Assembly: GCF_009380215.1 (NCBI RefSeq)
Contig: NZ_WHUG01000021.1
Coordinates: forward strand, 18,052 to 82,051
Source of the DNA: Rugamonas aquatica
Lineage (GTDB): Bacteria > Pseudomonadota > Gammaproteobacteria > Burkholderiales > Burkholderiaceae_D
Direction of reading: 5' to 3'
Length of the DNA: 64,000 nt
Part shown: positions 34,648 through 44,004 of the stretch, piece by piece
Position numbering within the stretch: the first letter of the stretch is position 1
Layout of the letters: each line of letters opens with the position of its first letter
The notes under the pieces: model-generated
The model's input: the letters and a program-made list of their open reading frames with translations, nothing else
Database searches by the model: none
Told to the model about the DNA's origin: nothing
Program-made: the position numbers and the translations under genes

Positions 34648-35196
34648 TCACACCCGCTTCAGCCATGCGCCGGTCAGTATCAGGGCGCTGCCGCCGACAG
34701 TGGCCATCCATAAATTGAAATGGCTGTGCAGCAGGAAGAAACCGAGCAAGGTGAGGGCGCCGATGAGTACGCCCAGGATCACGAGCCGTCTGCCGTGCCA
34801 GATGCCAAGAAGGATATAGGCGGTGGCGATGAGCAGCGGAACAAAGGCGGACATCTGCCTGCCCGAATGCGGCGGCAAGATCGCAAAAGTCGCCATCGTG
34901 AAAGCCACGAGGGTGAGGAGGATGGCGCCGATGCGCCTATGCTCTTTGCCGGCGGCCCAGCCGTTGGCGCGCGCAATGCCGATCGACAGGGCGGCGCCGA
35001 CGCTGTTGGCGATCAGCCATATCAGTCCCGCTTCGGCAGGCAGGGCGTCGCTTGAACCGTAGGCCGCCATCCACACGCAACCCCACAGTATCAAGTGGGG
35101 CGCTATCTTCGCGTACTTGTACAGCGTCGCGCTGCGATGGCCCGCGTGCTCCAAATCCTGCAATGCGCTTTCCGCCTGCTCTTTCGATATTGTCAT
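34648..35196 (-). CDS. Five- or six-helix membrane protein of unknown function
   Basis: 182 residues from the ATG at 35196, chosen because AAGGTG lies about ten bases upstream; an earlier in-frame ATG lacks this. A short polar N-terminus (about 1-30) is followed by hydrophobic segments at about 30-48, 55-75, 88-108, 115-135, 138-155 and 160-178. Such proteins regularly travel with a small winged-helix regulator, as here. Its role cannot be read from the sequence. Confidence 0.75.
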   Translation of the reverse strand: MTISKEQAESALQDLEHAGHRSATLYKYAKIAPHLILWGCVWMAAYGSSDALPAEAGLIWLIANSVGAALSIGIARANGWAAGKEHRRIGAILLTLVAFTMATFAILPPHSGRQMSAFVPLLIATAYILLGIWHGRRLVILGVLIGALTLLGFFLLHSHFNLWMATVGGSALILTGAWLKRV

Positions 35197-35397
35197 CAGA
35201 TGCACCTTGATTAATTCAGAGTACTCTATCATGCAGAGTGTGTGAATGCAAGCGGTGACGCGCATGCTGTTCTGGTCTTTGCCCGGTCAGAAAACGCCAG
35301 ATCGCCGTGCGCGCCGCATGGAATGATCGACCGTGTTGTTCCAGGTACAGGGGCGCCGAAAACTGCTTAGAGTAGGCAATGCGAACGAGGTGGGAAG

Positions 35398-36408
35398 ATG
35401 AGTATCGAGCAAATGAAAACACGCGTCAAAGAGATGATGGCGGCGAGCTACGGCAATGCGGTGGCCAATGTCGTGGCCGACGATGGGCAGATTGCCGGAG
35501 CCTTCTTTGTGCGGGCGAAGGATGCCGCGGCGATCCGTAATGTGTGCCGAAGCGGCGGCTACATGATTTCGTTCCGGGTCGCCGGCCAGCACACCCTGGC
35601 GCGTATCGACGGCGGCAACCCGTGCAAGGGGCACAAGATCACCGACAAATCCATCAAGGAATCGGCGACTGACGGGTTTACTTATACCGACCTGAGCCAG
35701 AGCGACTTCAGCCGCTTGCGCGGCCTGGTCGGCAAACCGGTCAGCCGCGAAGATAAACACCTGAGCGCGGTCTGGAAAGTCAAGCCTGACAATACTTACG
35801 AATCAGTGCCGCTGGCGGACGTCAGGCGCGTCATGGCCGATGATAAGGAGCTGGCGCGGTTCTACACCGGCGACTATGACATGCACGATTTGCTGAAAAA
35901 GGTGGGCGGCGGCCCGCTGAACCGCGTTCTGGCCGGCACGCCCGACGAAGCCAGCGCCATCGAGGCATTCAACCTGGCCATCCTGAATGGCGATCCGGCG
36001 CGCAAAACCAAGGTGAACGCATGGGTCAACGCCAGCCAGCCCGCCAAGCGCCTTGCCACCTCCGAATATGCGCTGATACGCCATGGCGCGCAGACCTCGT
36101 TCATCAGCTACCTGTTGGGGCCGGGCGAGACCGAGCTGCGTGCCGATCGGGCGGCAACCACCATCCCGCTGGAGGACCTGGTCAACAATATTGATCCGAA
36201 GATTTGCGTGTTTGCGGCGGATGGCCGGGCGTTCATCCTGGACACCGTCGCTAAAATTTACCGCTACTACGCCGACAACAATCTGCTGGATCAGATCCCG
36301 TTCTACTACTTCTTCAGGGACCTCAAGAAGCTGGACCCCAACTACAAGAGGGACCTGGTCACCTACGCGAGGGAGATTAACGCCTATATCGCCAATTGCT
36401 ACGGTTGA
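35398..36408 (+). CDS. Predicted CyaA/edema factor/ExoY-family nucleotidyl cyclase toxin (divergent)
   Basis: 336 residues, ATG preceded by AGGTGGGAAG. The sequence follows the catalytic fold of Bordetella CyaA, anthrax edema factor and Pseudomonas ExoY in order. 'ISFRVAG' matches the MFRLVNP-type strand. A lysine pair in CKGHKITDKS (K77, K84) has the exact seven-residue spacing of the catalytic lysines K58/K65 of CyaA. 'GFTYTDLSQSDFSRLRGL' matches the 'TDL..S..RL' block of ExoY. 'YTGDYDM' (D159, D161) matches the metal-binding TADxD motif, and 'RHGAQ' (H229) matches the CyaA/ExoY His region. The Asn that follows that His in CyaA is not kept. No signal peptide or calmodulin-binding insert is evident, and no secretion system or immunity gene is adjacent. 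Family match is by recall, so an HMM test is needed. Confidence 0.72.
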   Translation: MSIEQMKTRVKEMMAASYGNAVANVVADDGQIAGAFFVRAKDAAAIRNVCRSGGYMISFRVAGQHTLARIDGGNPCKGHKITDKSIKESATDGFTYTDLSQSDFSRLRGLVGKPVSREDKHLSAVWKVKPDNTYESVPLADVRRVMADDKELARFYTGDYDMHDLLKKVGGGPLNRVLAGTPDEASAIEAFNLAILNGDPARKTKVNAWVNASQPAKRLATSEYALIRHGAQTSFISYLLGPGETELRADRAATTIPLEDLVNNIDPKICVFAADGRAFILDTVAKIYRYYADNNLLDQIPFYYFFRDLKKLDPNYKRDLVTYAREINAYIANCYG

Positions 36409-36431
36409 AAAGAGCTTGCCGTTTGATAAAT

Positions 36432-36462
36432 AAAAAACGCCACCCGAAGGTGGCGTTTTTTT
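36432..36462. terminator. Strong bidirectional terminator
   Basis: AAAAAACGCCACC-CGAA-GGTGGCGTTTTTTT, a 9-bp GC-containing stem with A/T tails on both sides. It serves the cyclase-like gene on the plus strand and tRNA-Phe on the minus strand. Confidence 0.9.
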
Positions 36463-36469
36463 GAATTCT

Positions 36470-36545
36470 TGGTGGCCCGGGGCGGAATCGAACCACCGAC
36501 ACAAGGATTTTCAATCCTCTGCTCTACCAACTGAGCTACCAGGCC
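36470..36545 (-). tRNA. tRNA-Phe (GAA)
   Basis: 76 nt on the minus strand. The acceptor stem GGCCTGG pairs with CCGGGCC, the D-arm has AGCTCAGTTGGTAGAGC, the anticodon loop is TTGAAAA (GAA), the T-arm has GGTTCGATTCC, and the 3' CCA is encoded. Its 3' end faces the cyclase-like gene, the side on which islands usually insert. Confidence 0.96.
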
Positions 36546-36667
36546 AAGGGCCGCAATTATAGCAGACGCCCCCCGGGGTTTGGCAAGGGCCCGGCCTAAC
36601 TTTTATTGACAGTAACAATGTCGGGGTATAAATTTAGTCGCTTTGGCATGATCTCGATAGGAACACT

Positions 36668-38068
36668 ATGAAGCGGGCGACTTGGTTGTTGGCGGGATGG
36701 GCGGTGGCGGGCGCGGTGCATGGCGCGGAATTGACGCCGGTGCAAAAGCAGATGCGCGAGATTTACCAGGAACTGGTGGAAACCAACACCACCAATTCCA
36801 CCGGCTCGTGCACGGTGGCGGCCGGCAAGATGGCCAAGCGCCTCAAGGCCGCCGGCTACAAGGACGCCGACCTGCACCTGATCGTGCCGCCCGGCGGCCC
36901 CACCAAGGGCAACCTGGTGGCGCGCATCAAGGGCGACGGCAGCAAGAAGCCGCTGCTGTTGCTGGCCCACATAGACGTGGTCGAAGCCAACCGCGCCGAC
37001 TGGATCCGCGATCCGTTCAAGCTGATCGAGGAAGACGGCATGTTCTACGCGCGCGGCTCGTCCGACGACAAGGCCATGGCCGCCTCCTTCGTCGCCAATA
37101 TGATCCGCTACAAAAAGGAAAAGCTGGCGCCCAAGCGCGATGTGGTCATGGCGCTGACCTGTGACGAGGAAATGGTGCCCAGCAAATTCGACGGCGCCGA
37201 ATACCTGTTCAACCACCACCGCGCGCTGATCGACGCCGAGATCGCGCTGAACGAAGGCGGCAGCGGCCTGCTGGACAAGGAAGGCAAGCCGGTGCGCCAC
37301 GGCATTCAGGCCGGCGAGAAAATCTATCAGAGCTTCCAGCTGGAAGTGACCAACCCCGGCGGCCACAGCTCCGCGCCGTATCGCGACAACGCCATCTACC
37401 ACCTGGCCGAGGGCCTGTCGCGCCTGGGGCAGTTCGCCTTCCCGTTCAAGCTGTCACCGGTCACGCGCGCCTACTACGAGCGCATGGCGGCGGTGGAGAA
37501 GGGCCAGGTGGCCGCCGACATGAAGGCCATCCTCAGCGATCCGCCCGACGCCGCCGCGCTGGAGCGCCTGTACGCGGTCAGCCCGGTGCACAACTCCACC
37601 GTGCGCACCACCTGCGTGGCCACCAAGGTCGACGCCGGCCATGCCGACAACGCGCTGCCGCAGCGCGCGCGGGCCACGGTCAATTGCCGCATCCTGCCGG
37701 ACGAGCAGGTCGATGACGTGCAGGCGACGCTGCAGCGCGTGGTGGCCGACGACAAGATCAAGATCACCCGCATCGGCGAAGGCCTGAGCGCGCCGATGCC
37801 GCCGTTGACGCCGGCGCTGATGAAGGCGGTGGAAGAGATCAGCAACGATATGTGGCCGGGCGTGCCGGTGATCCCGACCATGTCGACCGGCGGCACCGAT
37901 GGCCGCTTCCTCAACAGCGGCGGCATCTGGACCTACGGCATCAGCGGCATGTTCGCCGGCCCGGAGGGCAGCGGCGCGCATGGCTTGAATGAGCATATCC
38001 GCGTCAAGTCGCTGTACGACGGCCAGGAATACCTGTACCGCCTCGGCAAGCGACTGGCCACGGAATAA
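36668..38068 (+). CDS. Exported M20 family metallopeptidase
   Basis: 466 residues with a short signal peptide (about 1-19, ending VHGA). Zinc ligands of the M20/ArgE-DapE-CPG2 family are visible: H in LLAHIDVV, D in RGSSDDKA, the E pair in CDEEM and a C-terminal H in GAHGLNEH. A dimerisation domain (about 210-345) separates the two halves. It is probably a periplasmic carboxypeptidase or dipeptidase. It is convergent with the GH13 gene, with four bases between stops. Confidence 0.92.
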   Translation: MKRATWLLAGWAVAGAVHGAELTPVQKQMREIYQELVETNTTNSTGSCTVAAGKMAKRLKAAGYKDADLHLIVPPGGPTKGNLVARIKGDGSKKPLLLLAHIDVVEANRADWIRDPFKLIEEDGMFYARGSSDDKAMAASFVANMIRYKKEKLAPKRDVVMALTCDEEMVPSKFDGAEYLFNHHRALIDAEIALNEGGSGLLDKEGKPVRHGIQAGEKIYQSFQLEVTNPGGHSSAPYRDNAIYHLAEGLSRLGQFAFPFKLSPVTRAYYERMAAVEKGQVAADMKAILSDPPDAAALERLYAVSPVHNSTVRTTCVATKVDAGHADNALPQRARATVNCRILPDEQVDDVQATLQRVVADDKIKITRIGEGLSAPMPPLTPALMKAVEEISNDMWPGVPVIPTMSTGGTDGRFLNSGGIWTYGISGMFAGPEGSGAHGLNEHIRVKSLYDGQEYLYRLGKRLATE

Positions 38069-38072
38069 GCCT

Positions 38073-39392
38073 TTACTCCGGCACGATGATGCGCCAGCGC
38101 CAGGGCTTGAGCACGGCCTGGCCTTCATCGCCGGCCAGCTTGTACTTCTGCAGCGTGGCGGTCGGGTTGACGATCACGCGCACGCTGTTCTTGCCCTGCT
38201 GGCGCTTGAAGGCAAACAGCTGCTCGTTGCCGACGTCGAGCAGCTGCACCGCGCCGCCGCTGGCGCCGTTCCACAGCGCCGGGTTTTCCTTCTTCAGCTG
38301 ATTCAGGCCGGCGTAGAAGCCTTCCAGCTCGTAGCTCTTCCAGTCGATCGGGTCCTTCTCAAAGAACTCCAGCTTCTTCTCCAGCCGCGCCTCCTGGCCG
38401 TTGTAGATCAGCGGGATGCCGGGCAGGGTGTAGCTCAGCACCGCCATCGCGCCGTAGGCCGGGCCGTACAAGTCCTTGTCCGTGCCCTGCCAGGAATTGA
38501 GGTCGTGGTTGTTGGTGAACTGCAGCCGGTAGGCGTCGCGCGGATAGGCTTTCGGCGGATTGGCCAGATACGCTTTCAGTTCCGCCGCGCCGGCCTGGCC
38601 CTTGGCGATTTTTTTCATGATCTCGCTCAGCGGCCAGTCGTAGCTGGCGTCGAAGGCTTTGTCGTGCAGCGCCGGCTCGTTCCACTCGGCCAGCATGAAC
38701 ACCGGCTTGATCTTGTCGAGCTGCGCGCGCGCCTGGTTCCAGAACTCGGTCGGCACCAGGCCGGCCGCGTCGCAGCGGAAGCCGTCGATGCCGGCCTCGC
38801 GCACCCAGTACGCCATCGCCTCGGTCATGCCCTTCCACAGTTCCTTGTTGCCGTAATCGAGGCCGATCACGTCGGTCCATTCCTCCATCTCGCCCGCTTC
38901 GTTCTTGAAGGTGACGGAATAGATTTCGCCCTTGTCGTTCTTCTTGTACCAGTCCGGATGCTGGGTGGCCCACGGATGGTCCCAGGCCGTGTGGTTGCCC
39001 ACCCAGTCCAGGATCACGTGCATGCCCAGCGCGTGCGCCTGCTTCACCAGCTTGCGCAGGTCGTCCATGCTGCCGTAGTCCGGATTGACGGCGCTGTAGT
39101 CCTGCACCGCGTAGTAGCTGCCCAGCGTGCCCTTGTGGTTCTTCTTGCCGATCGGGTGCACCGGCATCAGCCACACGATGTCCACGCCCATCTGCTTCAG
39201 GCGCGGCAGGGTGGCGGCGAAGGCGTTCAGCGTGCCCTCCTTGCTGTACTGGCGCAGGTTCACTTCGTAGATATTCGAACTGCGGGTCCAGGCCGGGTGC
39301 TTGACGGCGCCGGTTTCGGCGTGGGCCGCGAGCGGTGCAAACAATGACGCGGACAACGCGGCCAGCGGCAGCAGGGTGGCAAGCTTTTTCAT
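38073..39392 (-). CDS. Exported alpha-amylase family glycoside hydrolase (GH13)
   Basis: 439 residues with a signal peptide (about 1-25, ending AHA). GH13 regions are in order: 'ILDWVGNHT' (region I), 'GFRCDAAG' with the nucleophile Asp (region II), 'MLAEWNEP' with the acid/base Glu (region III) and 'TNNHDLNSW' (region IV). It hydrolyses alpha-glucans or maltooligosaccharides. AAAGGAG precedes the ATG. It follows the S9 peptidase gene by nine bases, so the two are probably one transcript. Confidence 0.93.
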   Translation of the reverse strand: MKKLATLLPLAALSASLFAPLAAHAETGAVKHPAWTRSSNIYEVNLRQYSKEGTLNAFAATLPRLKQMGVDIVWLMPVHPIGKKNHKGTLGSYYAVQDYSAVNPDYGSMDDLRKLVKQAHALGMHVILDWVGNHTAWDHPWATQHPDWYKKNDKGEIYSVTFKNEAGEMEEWTDVIGLDYGNKELWKGMTEAMAYWVREAGIDGFRCDAAGLVPTEFWNQARAQLDKIKPVFMLAEWNEPALHDKAFDASYDWPLSEIMKKIAKGQAGAAELKAYLANPPKAYPRDAYRLQFTNNHDLNSWQGTDKDLYGPAYGAMAVLSYTLPGIPLIYNGQEARLEKKLEFFEKDPIDWKSYELEGFYAGLNQLKKENPALWNGASGGAVQLLDVGNEQLFAFKRQQGKNSVRVIVNPTATLQKYKLAGDEGQAVLKPWRWRIIVPE

Positions 39393-39401
39393 GGGGCTCC
39401 T

Positions 39402-41777
39402 TTATTGTTTCAGCGTGCGTTCGAACAGCTGATAGATGCGGCGGTATTCATCGTACCAGCTCTCCGGGTGGACGAAGCCGTGGCGCTCCAGCGGATACGG
39501 CGCCAGTTCCCAGTTGTCTTTCTTCAGTTCGATGAAGCGCTGGGCCATGCGCACCGAGTCCTGGAAGAAGACGTTATCGTCGATCATGCCGTGGGCGATC
39601 AGCAGATTGCCTTGCAGCTTGTCGGCGTATTCGATCGGCGACGAGATCTTGTACGCTTCCGGGTCCAGCTCCGGCGTGTTGAGGATGTTGGCGGTGTACT
39701 CGTGGTTGTAGGTGGTCCAGTCGGTGACGGGGCGCAGCGCGGCGCCGGACTTGAACTGCTCCGGTGCGCGCAGCAGCGCCATGAAGGTCATGAAGCCGCC
39801 GTAGCTGCCGCCGTAGATGCCGACGTTCCTGGCGTCGCCCTGCTGGTTGGCCACCATCCAGTTCAAGCCGTCGACGTAGTCTTCCAGTTCCGGGTGGCCC
39901 ATCTGGCGGTAGATGGCGGTGCGCCAGTTGCGGCCGTAGCCGAGCGAGGCGCGGTAGTCCATGTCCAGCACGATGTAGCCTTTTTCGACCAGCAGGTTGT
40001 GGAACATCTGCTCGCGGAAGTAGACCGGATAGCGCTTGCTGACGTTTTGCAGGTAGCCCGCGCCGTGCACGAACATCACCACCGGATATTTTTTACCCGC
40101 TTCCAGCGTGGCCGGGCGATACAGCTTGGCCCATACCGGATCGGCGCCGTGGGTGGAAGGCACGGCGACGATTTGCGGCGTGATCCACTCGCGCGCCTTG
40201 AAGCCTGCGCTGCGGGTGTCGGTCAGCTGGGTGGCGGCGCCGCCGCTGCTGGCGACGGTGGCGATCTGGGTCGGCATGTAGGAAGTCGAGTAGCGCACCA
40301 GCAGCTTGCGGCCGTCCGGCGACAGCGCGAAGCTTTCCACGCCGCCCAGCGAGGTCAGCTCGCGCAGGGCGCCGTCCCTGGCCGACGTCGAGCACACCTC
40401 GTAGGTGCCCGGCAGCTTGGGATTGCACAGGAAGTAGGCGGTGCTGCCGTCGGCGCTCCATTCGATGTCGCTGGCTTCCCACTTGCCCGAGGTCAGGGCG
40501 CGCGCCTTGCCGTCGGCCGTCTGCAGGTAGATGTGGGCGTAGCCGCTTTCCTCCGACTGGTACCACAGCGTGCGGTTGTCCGGCTGCCAGCCGAAGTCGT
40601 TGCCGCGGTTGTTGACCCAGGCGGCGTCGCTCAGGCGGTGCAGCGGTTTCAGCGTGGCGGCGGCCAGGTCGACGCCGGCGATCCAGCGGTCCTTGTTGTC
40701 GATCGCCTGCACCATCACGGCCACCTGCGCGCCGTTGTCGGTCCAGCGTATCGAGTCTTCGCGGCCTTCGAAGCGCACGCCCCGGTTGCCTTTGAGCGCA
40801 TCGAGCTTGTGCGCGGCGCGCAGTTCGGCCAGCGGATCGACGCCGATGCCGGGCAGGGCGTCGAACGTCAGCTCGCTCACTTTGCGGGTAGCCAGTTCAA
40901 CCAGTTTCAGTTGCTGCGCCTGCGGGCCGGTGTCGCTGACGCGTTTGCGTTCGTCGTCGCTTTCTTCGTAGCCCGATTCGGTCACGTACTTCGGCATCTT
41001 GCCGACGCGCCGCTTGTCGCCGTCCTTGGCGCTGGTGATGACCAGCAGGTAGCGGCCGTCCGGCGACAGCGAGCTGGCGTCGATCACCAGCTTCTCGCCG
41101 AGGTAGATGGGCTGCGGCGCGCGGGTGGCGTCCGCGCTGCGTTCGGCGTTGCGGCGGTCGCGGGTGGCGTCCTTTTCTTCCTTCAGCCGCGCCAGCGTGG
41201 ACAGCAGGCGCAGTTGCAGGTCGCGGCGGCTGTCGGCGTCCGGTGCGGCGTCGGGATCCTTGGCGGTGCGCAGCAGCGCCACCGGCGACACCAGGCGCTC
41301 GGCGCGGCTCCAGCTGAACCAGTCGCTGCCGACGCGGAACTGCACGTGGGCGCCGTCGGCCGAATACTGCGGATCGGCGGCCGGCGTGGTGCCGCGCAGG
41401 ATTTGCGTCAGCGCGCCGGTCTTCAGGTCGCGCTCGAACAGGTCGCCGTTGCGCAGCAGGATGGCGCGCGTGTGCTCGCGGTTGTACAGCGGCGCGGCGG
41501 TGTCGAGATTGGCCAGCTGCCTGTCGTCGACCGGCCTGGCCGCAGCGGGCACGCCCGCGGCGACCTGGAAGGTGTCGCGCAGCGGCGAGCCGGCGCGTTT
41601 TTGTTTGTAGTAGATCTGGCGGCTGTCCCAGCCCCACCATGCCGCTTCAACCGGATTGCCGATCCAGTCGGGGTTGGCCATCGCCTGGTCCAGCGTGATC
41701 GGGGTTGGCGTGGCGCCGGCATGGGCGGCGAAGGAGCCGGCCATGGCGGCGGCTAAAAAAGGCAAGACAAAACGCAT
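39402..41777 (-). CDS. Exported S9 family prolyl oligopeptidase/DPP-IV-like peptidase
   Basis: 791 residues with a signal peptide (about 1-20). A beta-propeller region (about 60-530) leads to an alpha/beta-hydrolase catalytic domain with the nucleophile Ser in GGSYGGFM, Asp in 'AHGMIDDNVFF' and His in 'ERHGFVHP'. It cleaves peptides, probably dipeptides from the N-terminus, in the periplasm. It is followed closely by the GH13 gene on the same strand. Confidence 0.92.
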   Translation of the reverse strand: MRFVLPFLAAAMAGSFAAHAGATPTPITLDQAMANPDWIGNPVEAAWWGWDSRQIYYKQKRAGSPLRDTFQVAAGVPAAARPVDDRQLANLDTAAPLYNREHTRAILLRNGDLFERDLKTGALTQILRGTTPAADPQYSADGAHVQFRVGSDWFSWSRAERLVSPVALLRTAKDPDAAPDADSRRDLQLRLLSTLARLKEEKDATRDRRNAERSADATRAPQPIYLGEKLVIDASSLSPDGRYLLVITSAKDGDKRRVGKMPKYVTESGYEESDDERKRVSDTGPQAQQLKLVELATRKVSELTFDALPGIGVDPLAELRAAHKLDALKGNRGVRFEGREDSIRWTDNGAQVAVMVQAIDNKDRWIAGVDLAAATLKPLHRLSDAAWVNNRGNDFGWQPDNRTLWYQSEESGYAHIYLQTADGKARALTSGKWEASDIEWSADGSTAYFLCNPKLPGTYEVCSTSARDGALRELTSLGGVESFALSPDGRKLLVRYSTSYMPTQIATVASSGGAATQLTDTRSAGFKAREWITPQIVAVPSTHGADPVWAKLYRPATLEAGKKYPVVMFVHGAGYLQNVSKRYPVYFREQMFHNLLVEKGYIVLDMDYRASLGYGRNWRTAIYRQMGHPELEDYVDGLNWMVANQQGDARNVGIYGGSYGGFMTFMALLRAPEQFKSGAALRPVTDWTTYNHEYTANILNTPELDPEAYKISSPIEYADKLQGNLLIAHGMIDDNVFFQDSVRMAQRFIELKKDNWELAPYPLERHGFVHPESWYDEYRRIYQLFERTLKQ

Positions 41778-41886
41778 CGGTAGTTTCGCTTTGAGGTTGG
41801 GTGAACAGGGGCGCCGGATCGCAGCGCGTTTCGGATTCTAGCCCAAGCTCCAGCGAACTGTAATGCTTATATGTTCAGTTGCGTCT

Positions 41887-43293
41887 TCAGTTGCGGGCCA
41901 TCTTGTCGGTGCGGCCGTGGCGCGCATCGGGGCCGCCGTGGCGCGGCGACAGCCGCAAGGCCAGCAGCAGGATGGCGCCGGCCGCCAGGTACATGACGAT
42001 CAGCACCGCCAGCATGGCGGCGTTGCCGCCCCAGGCCTGGGTGCGCGCGCCCAGCGCGGGGCCGAAGGCGCCGCCCAGCATGCCGCAGCTGACCACCAGC
42101 GCGATGCCGGCCGCCGCGCGCCGGCGCGACAGCAGATCGGTGACGATGGCCACCAGCAGCGGCGCCGCCGAGGCGATGCCCAGCGACGCCAGCGCCAGCC
42201 CGGCCAGCGACCACGCCAGGCCGTCGTTGGCGGCGATCGCCAGCGCCAGGCCGCCGGCCGCCAGCACCATGCAGGCGATGAAGTGGCCGCGCCGTTCGCG
42301 CCGGCGGTCGGAATCGTAGCCGATGGCGATCATGCCGATCACGCCCGCCAGATTGGGCAGGGCGGCCAGCAGGCCAGGCTGCATATGGCTTGCTTCGCTC
42401 CAGCGCTGCACCAGCGCCGGCGCCCACGAGGCCAGCGCGTAGCTGGCGCCGGTCAGCAGCAGGTTGGCGGCGGCCAGCAGGCACAGCGTGCGGTCGCGCA
42501 GCAGCGTGACGATGACGGCGGCGTCCGACGGCGGCTCGGCGTCGTCCGGCGCCGGCTGGCGCGTCGGCGCGGCCGCCTGCAGCAGCGCCTCGTCGCGCCC
42601 CAGGTCCTGCTCCACCATCAGCTGTTCGAACGGCGACAGCCAGTGGGCGTCGTCGGGGCGGTTGTCCAGGTACAGCCAGGCGATCGCGCCCAGCAGCACG
42701 GCCGGCAAGCCTTGCGTCAGCAGCAGCCATTGCCAGCCCTGCAGGCCGCTGTCGCCGTGCAGATAGCTCAGCGTGGCGTCGCACAGCGGCGCGGCGGCGA
42801 CGTTGGCCAGCAGCGCGGCCGACGCGAACACGGCGAACACGCGCGCGCGGCGCGGCGCCGGGTACCACCAGGTCAGGTAGAGGATGGCGCCGGGGAAGAA
42901 GCCGGCCTCCAGCGCGCCCAGCACGAAGCGCAGCAGGTAGAACATGGCCGGCGTGCGGACGAAGGCGGCGGCGGCCGAGGCCAGGCCCCAGCCCAGCATC
43001 AGCCACAACAGCGTCTTGCGGGCGCCGGCTTTTTCCAGCAGCAGGTTGGCGGGCAGTTCGAACAGGCAGTAGCCGATGAAGAACAGGGCGGCGCCCCAGG
43101 CGTAGACGGGATCGCCGAAGGACAGGCTGTCCTGCATCTGCCGTTGCGCGTAGCCGAGGTTGATGCGGTCCAGGCAGGCGACCGCGTAGCACAGCATCAG
43201 CAGCGGCAGCAAACGCCAGCTGATCTTGCGGTAAATGGCGTCCATGCCGGCGGCGCCGCGGAGGTGCAGGACGGTGGCGGAATGGGTCTGCAT
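41887..43293 (-). CDS. MFS transporter (ACS-type anion:cation symporter family)
   Basis: 468 residues from the ATG at 43293 (MQTHSATVLH), preferred over an ATG 12 codons earlier. Twelve membrane segments are visible. 'CLDRINLGYA' in TM1 and 'LYLTWWYPAPRRARVFA' in TM4 are the hallmarks of the ACS family (phthalate, glucarate and hexuronate transporters). The substrate is unknown, probably an organic acid anion. Confidence 0.88.
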   Translation of the reverse strand: MQTHSATVLHLRGAAGMDAIYRKISWRLLPLLMLCYAVACLDRINLGYAQRQMQDSLSFGDPVYAWGAALFFIGYCLFELPANLLLEKAGARKTLLWLMLGWGLASAAAAFVRTPAMFYLLRFVLGALEAGFFPGAILYLTWWYPAPRRARVFAVFASAALLANVAAAPLCDATLSYLHGDSGLQGWQWLLLTQGLPAVLLGAIAWLYLDNRPDDAHWLSPFEQLMVEQDLGRDEALLQAAAPTRQPAPDDAEPPSDAAVIVTLLRDRTLCLLAAANLLLTGASYALASWAPALVQRWSEASHMQPGLLAALPNLAGVIGMIAIGYDSDRRRERRGHFIACMVLAAGGLALAIAANDGLAWSLAGLALASLGIASAAPLLVAIVTDLLSRRRAAAGIALVVSCGMLGGAFGPALGARTQAWGGNAAMLAVLIVMYLAAGAILLLALRLSPRHGGPDARHGRTDKMARN

Positions 43294-43431
43294 GCAGTCG
43301 ATATTATCCGCACGATATTGCTTAGGCAAGCTTTAGCGGCGTGCGGCGGAACTCAAAACAACAGTGCGCGGCGCCCCCTGGCGGCGCGCTTGCGCCAGAT
43401 CAGCGCGCAGGCGTGGCGGGGCATGGCCGGC

Positions 43432-44004
43432 TCAGGCCGCCGCCGCGCCGGAGTCCATGTCGTAGATGCGGGTGCGGCGCGGACGCAGCTCCGGCTGAGT
43501 GGCGGCGCCGTTGTCTTCCTGCGCCAGGAACTGGCTGCCGATCTCGAACCATTCTTCGCTGGAGATGACTTTTTGCGCCAGCGGCAGCAGTTCCTGCTCT
43601 TCCTTGTCGAGCCGCTTGAGCAGGTTCTGGCAATACAGGTCCACCGTGCGGCACAGGAACTTGCCTTGCGAAGCGCTGCGGCGCATGGCGCGGCGCAGGC
43701 ATTTGTGCACGGCGTTCAACATGGCGCCGCCGAGACGGCTCAGCGATTCCAGATCGTTCAGCAGCGCGCCGCAGTTGGCGTCCGCCGCCCGCACGGCCGG
43801 CATCAGGCAGGCTTCGACCTTGCGCTGGTGGCGCGTTTCGGCAAAGGTGGTCAGCTCCTTGAGCTGGGATTCGATGAACACAGGATCGATTTCCTGCGGG
43901 CGGCGCGCGATCGACTGCACATATTGCAGCAGGCGCGCGATGAAATGGCGTTCTTTTTTTTGTTCGATAGAAAGTGTCAACAAGACATAGGTGGCAGTAA
44001 GCAT
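43432..44004 (-). CDS. Hemerythrin-like helical protein (partly degenerate ligands)
   Basis: 190 residues, nearly all helical. The C-terminal block 'LDKEEQELLPLAQKVISSEEW' region (residues about 140-160) matches the end of HHE-type hemerythrin domains, and conserved His/Glu occur in 'ERHFI', 'ETRHQRK' and 'NAVHK'. The His that usually precedes the EE pair is not at its place, so iron binding is uncertain. The C-terminal 35 residues are a variable tail. No operon partner is apparent. It could also be a non-metal four-helix bundle. Confidence 0.5.
   Translation of the reverse strand: MLTATYVLLTLSIEQKKERHFIARLLQYVQSIARRPQEIDPVFIESQLKELTTFAETRHQRKVEACLMPAVRAADANCGALLNDLESLSRLGGAMLNAVHKCLRRAMRRSASQGKFLCRTVDLYCQNLLKRLDKEEQELLPLAQKVISSEEWFEIGSQFLAQEDNGAATQPELRPRRTRIYDMDSGAAAA

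Noticed and set aside
36470..36545. Phage or integrase attachment site at tRNA-Phe
   Set aside because: No integrase gene and no repeat of the tRNA 3' end was seen within the window, so only a weak island inference is made.
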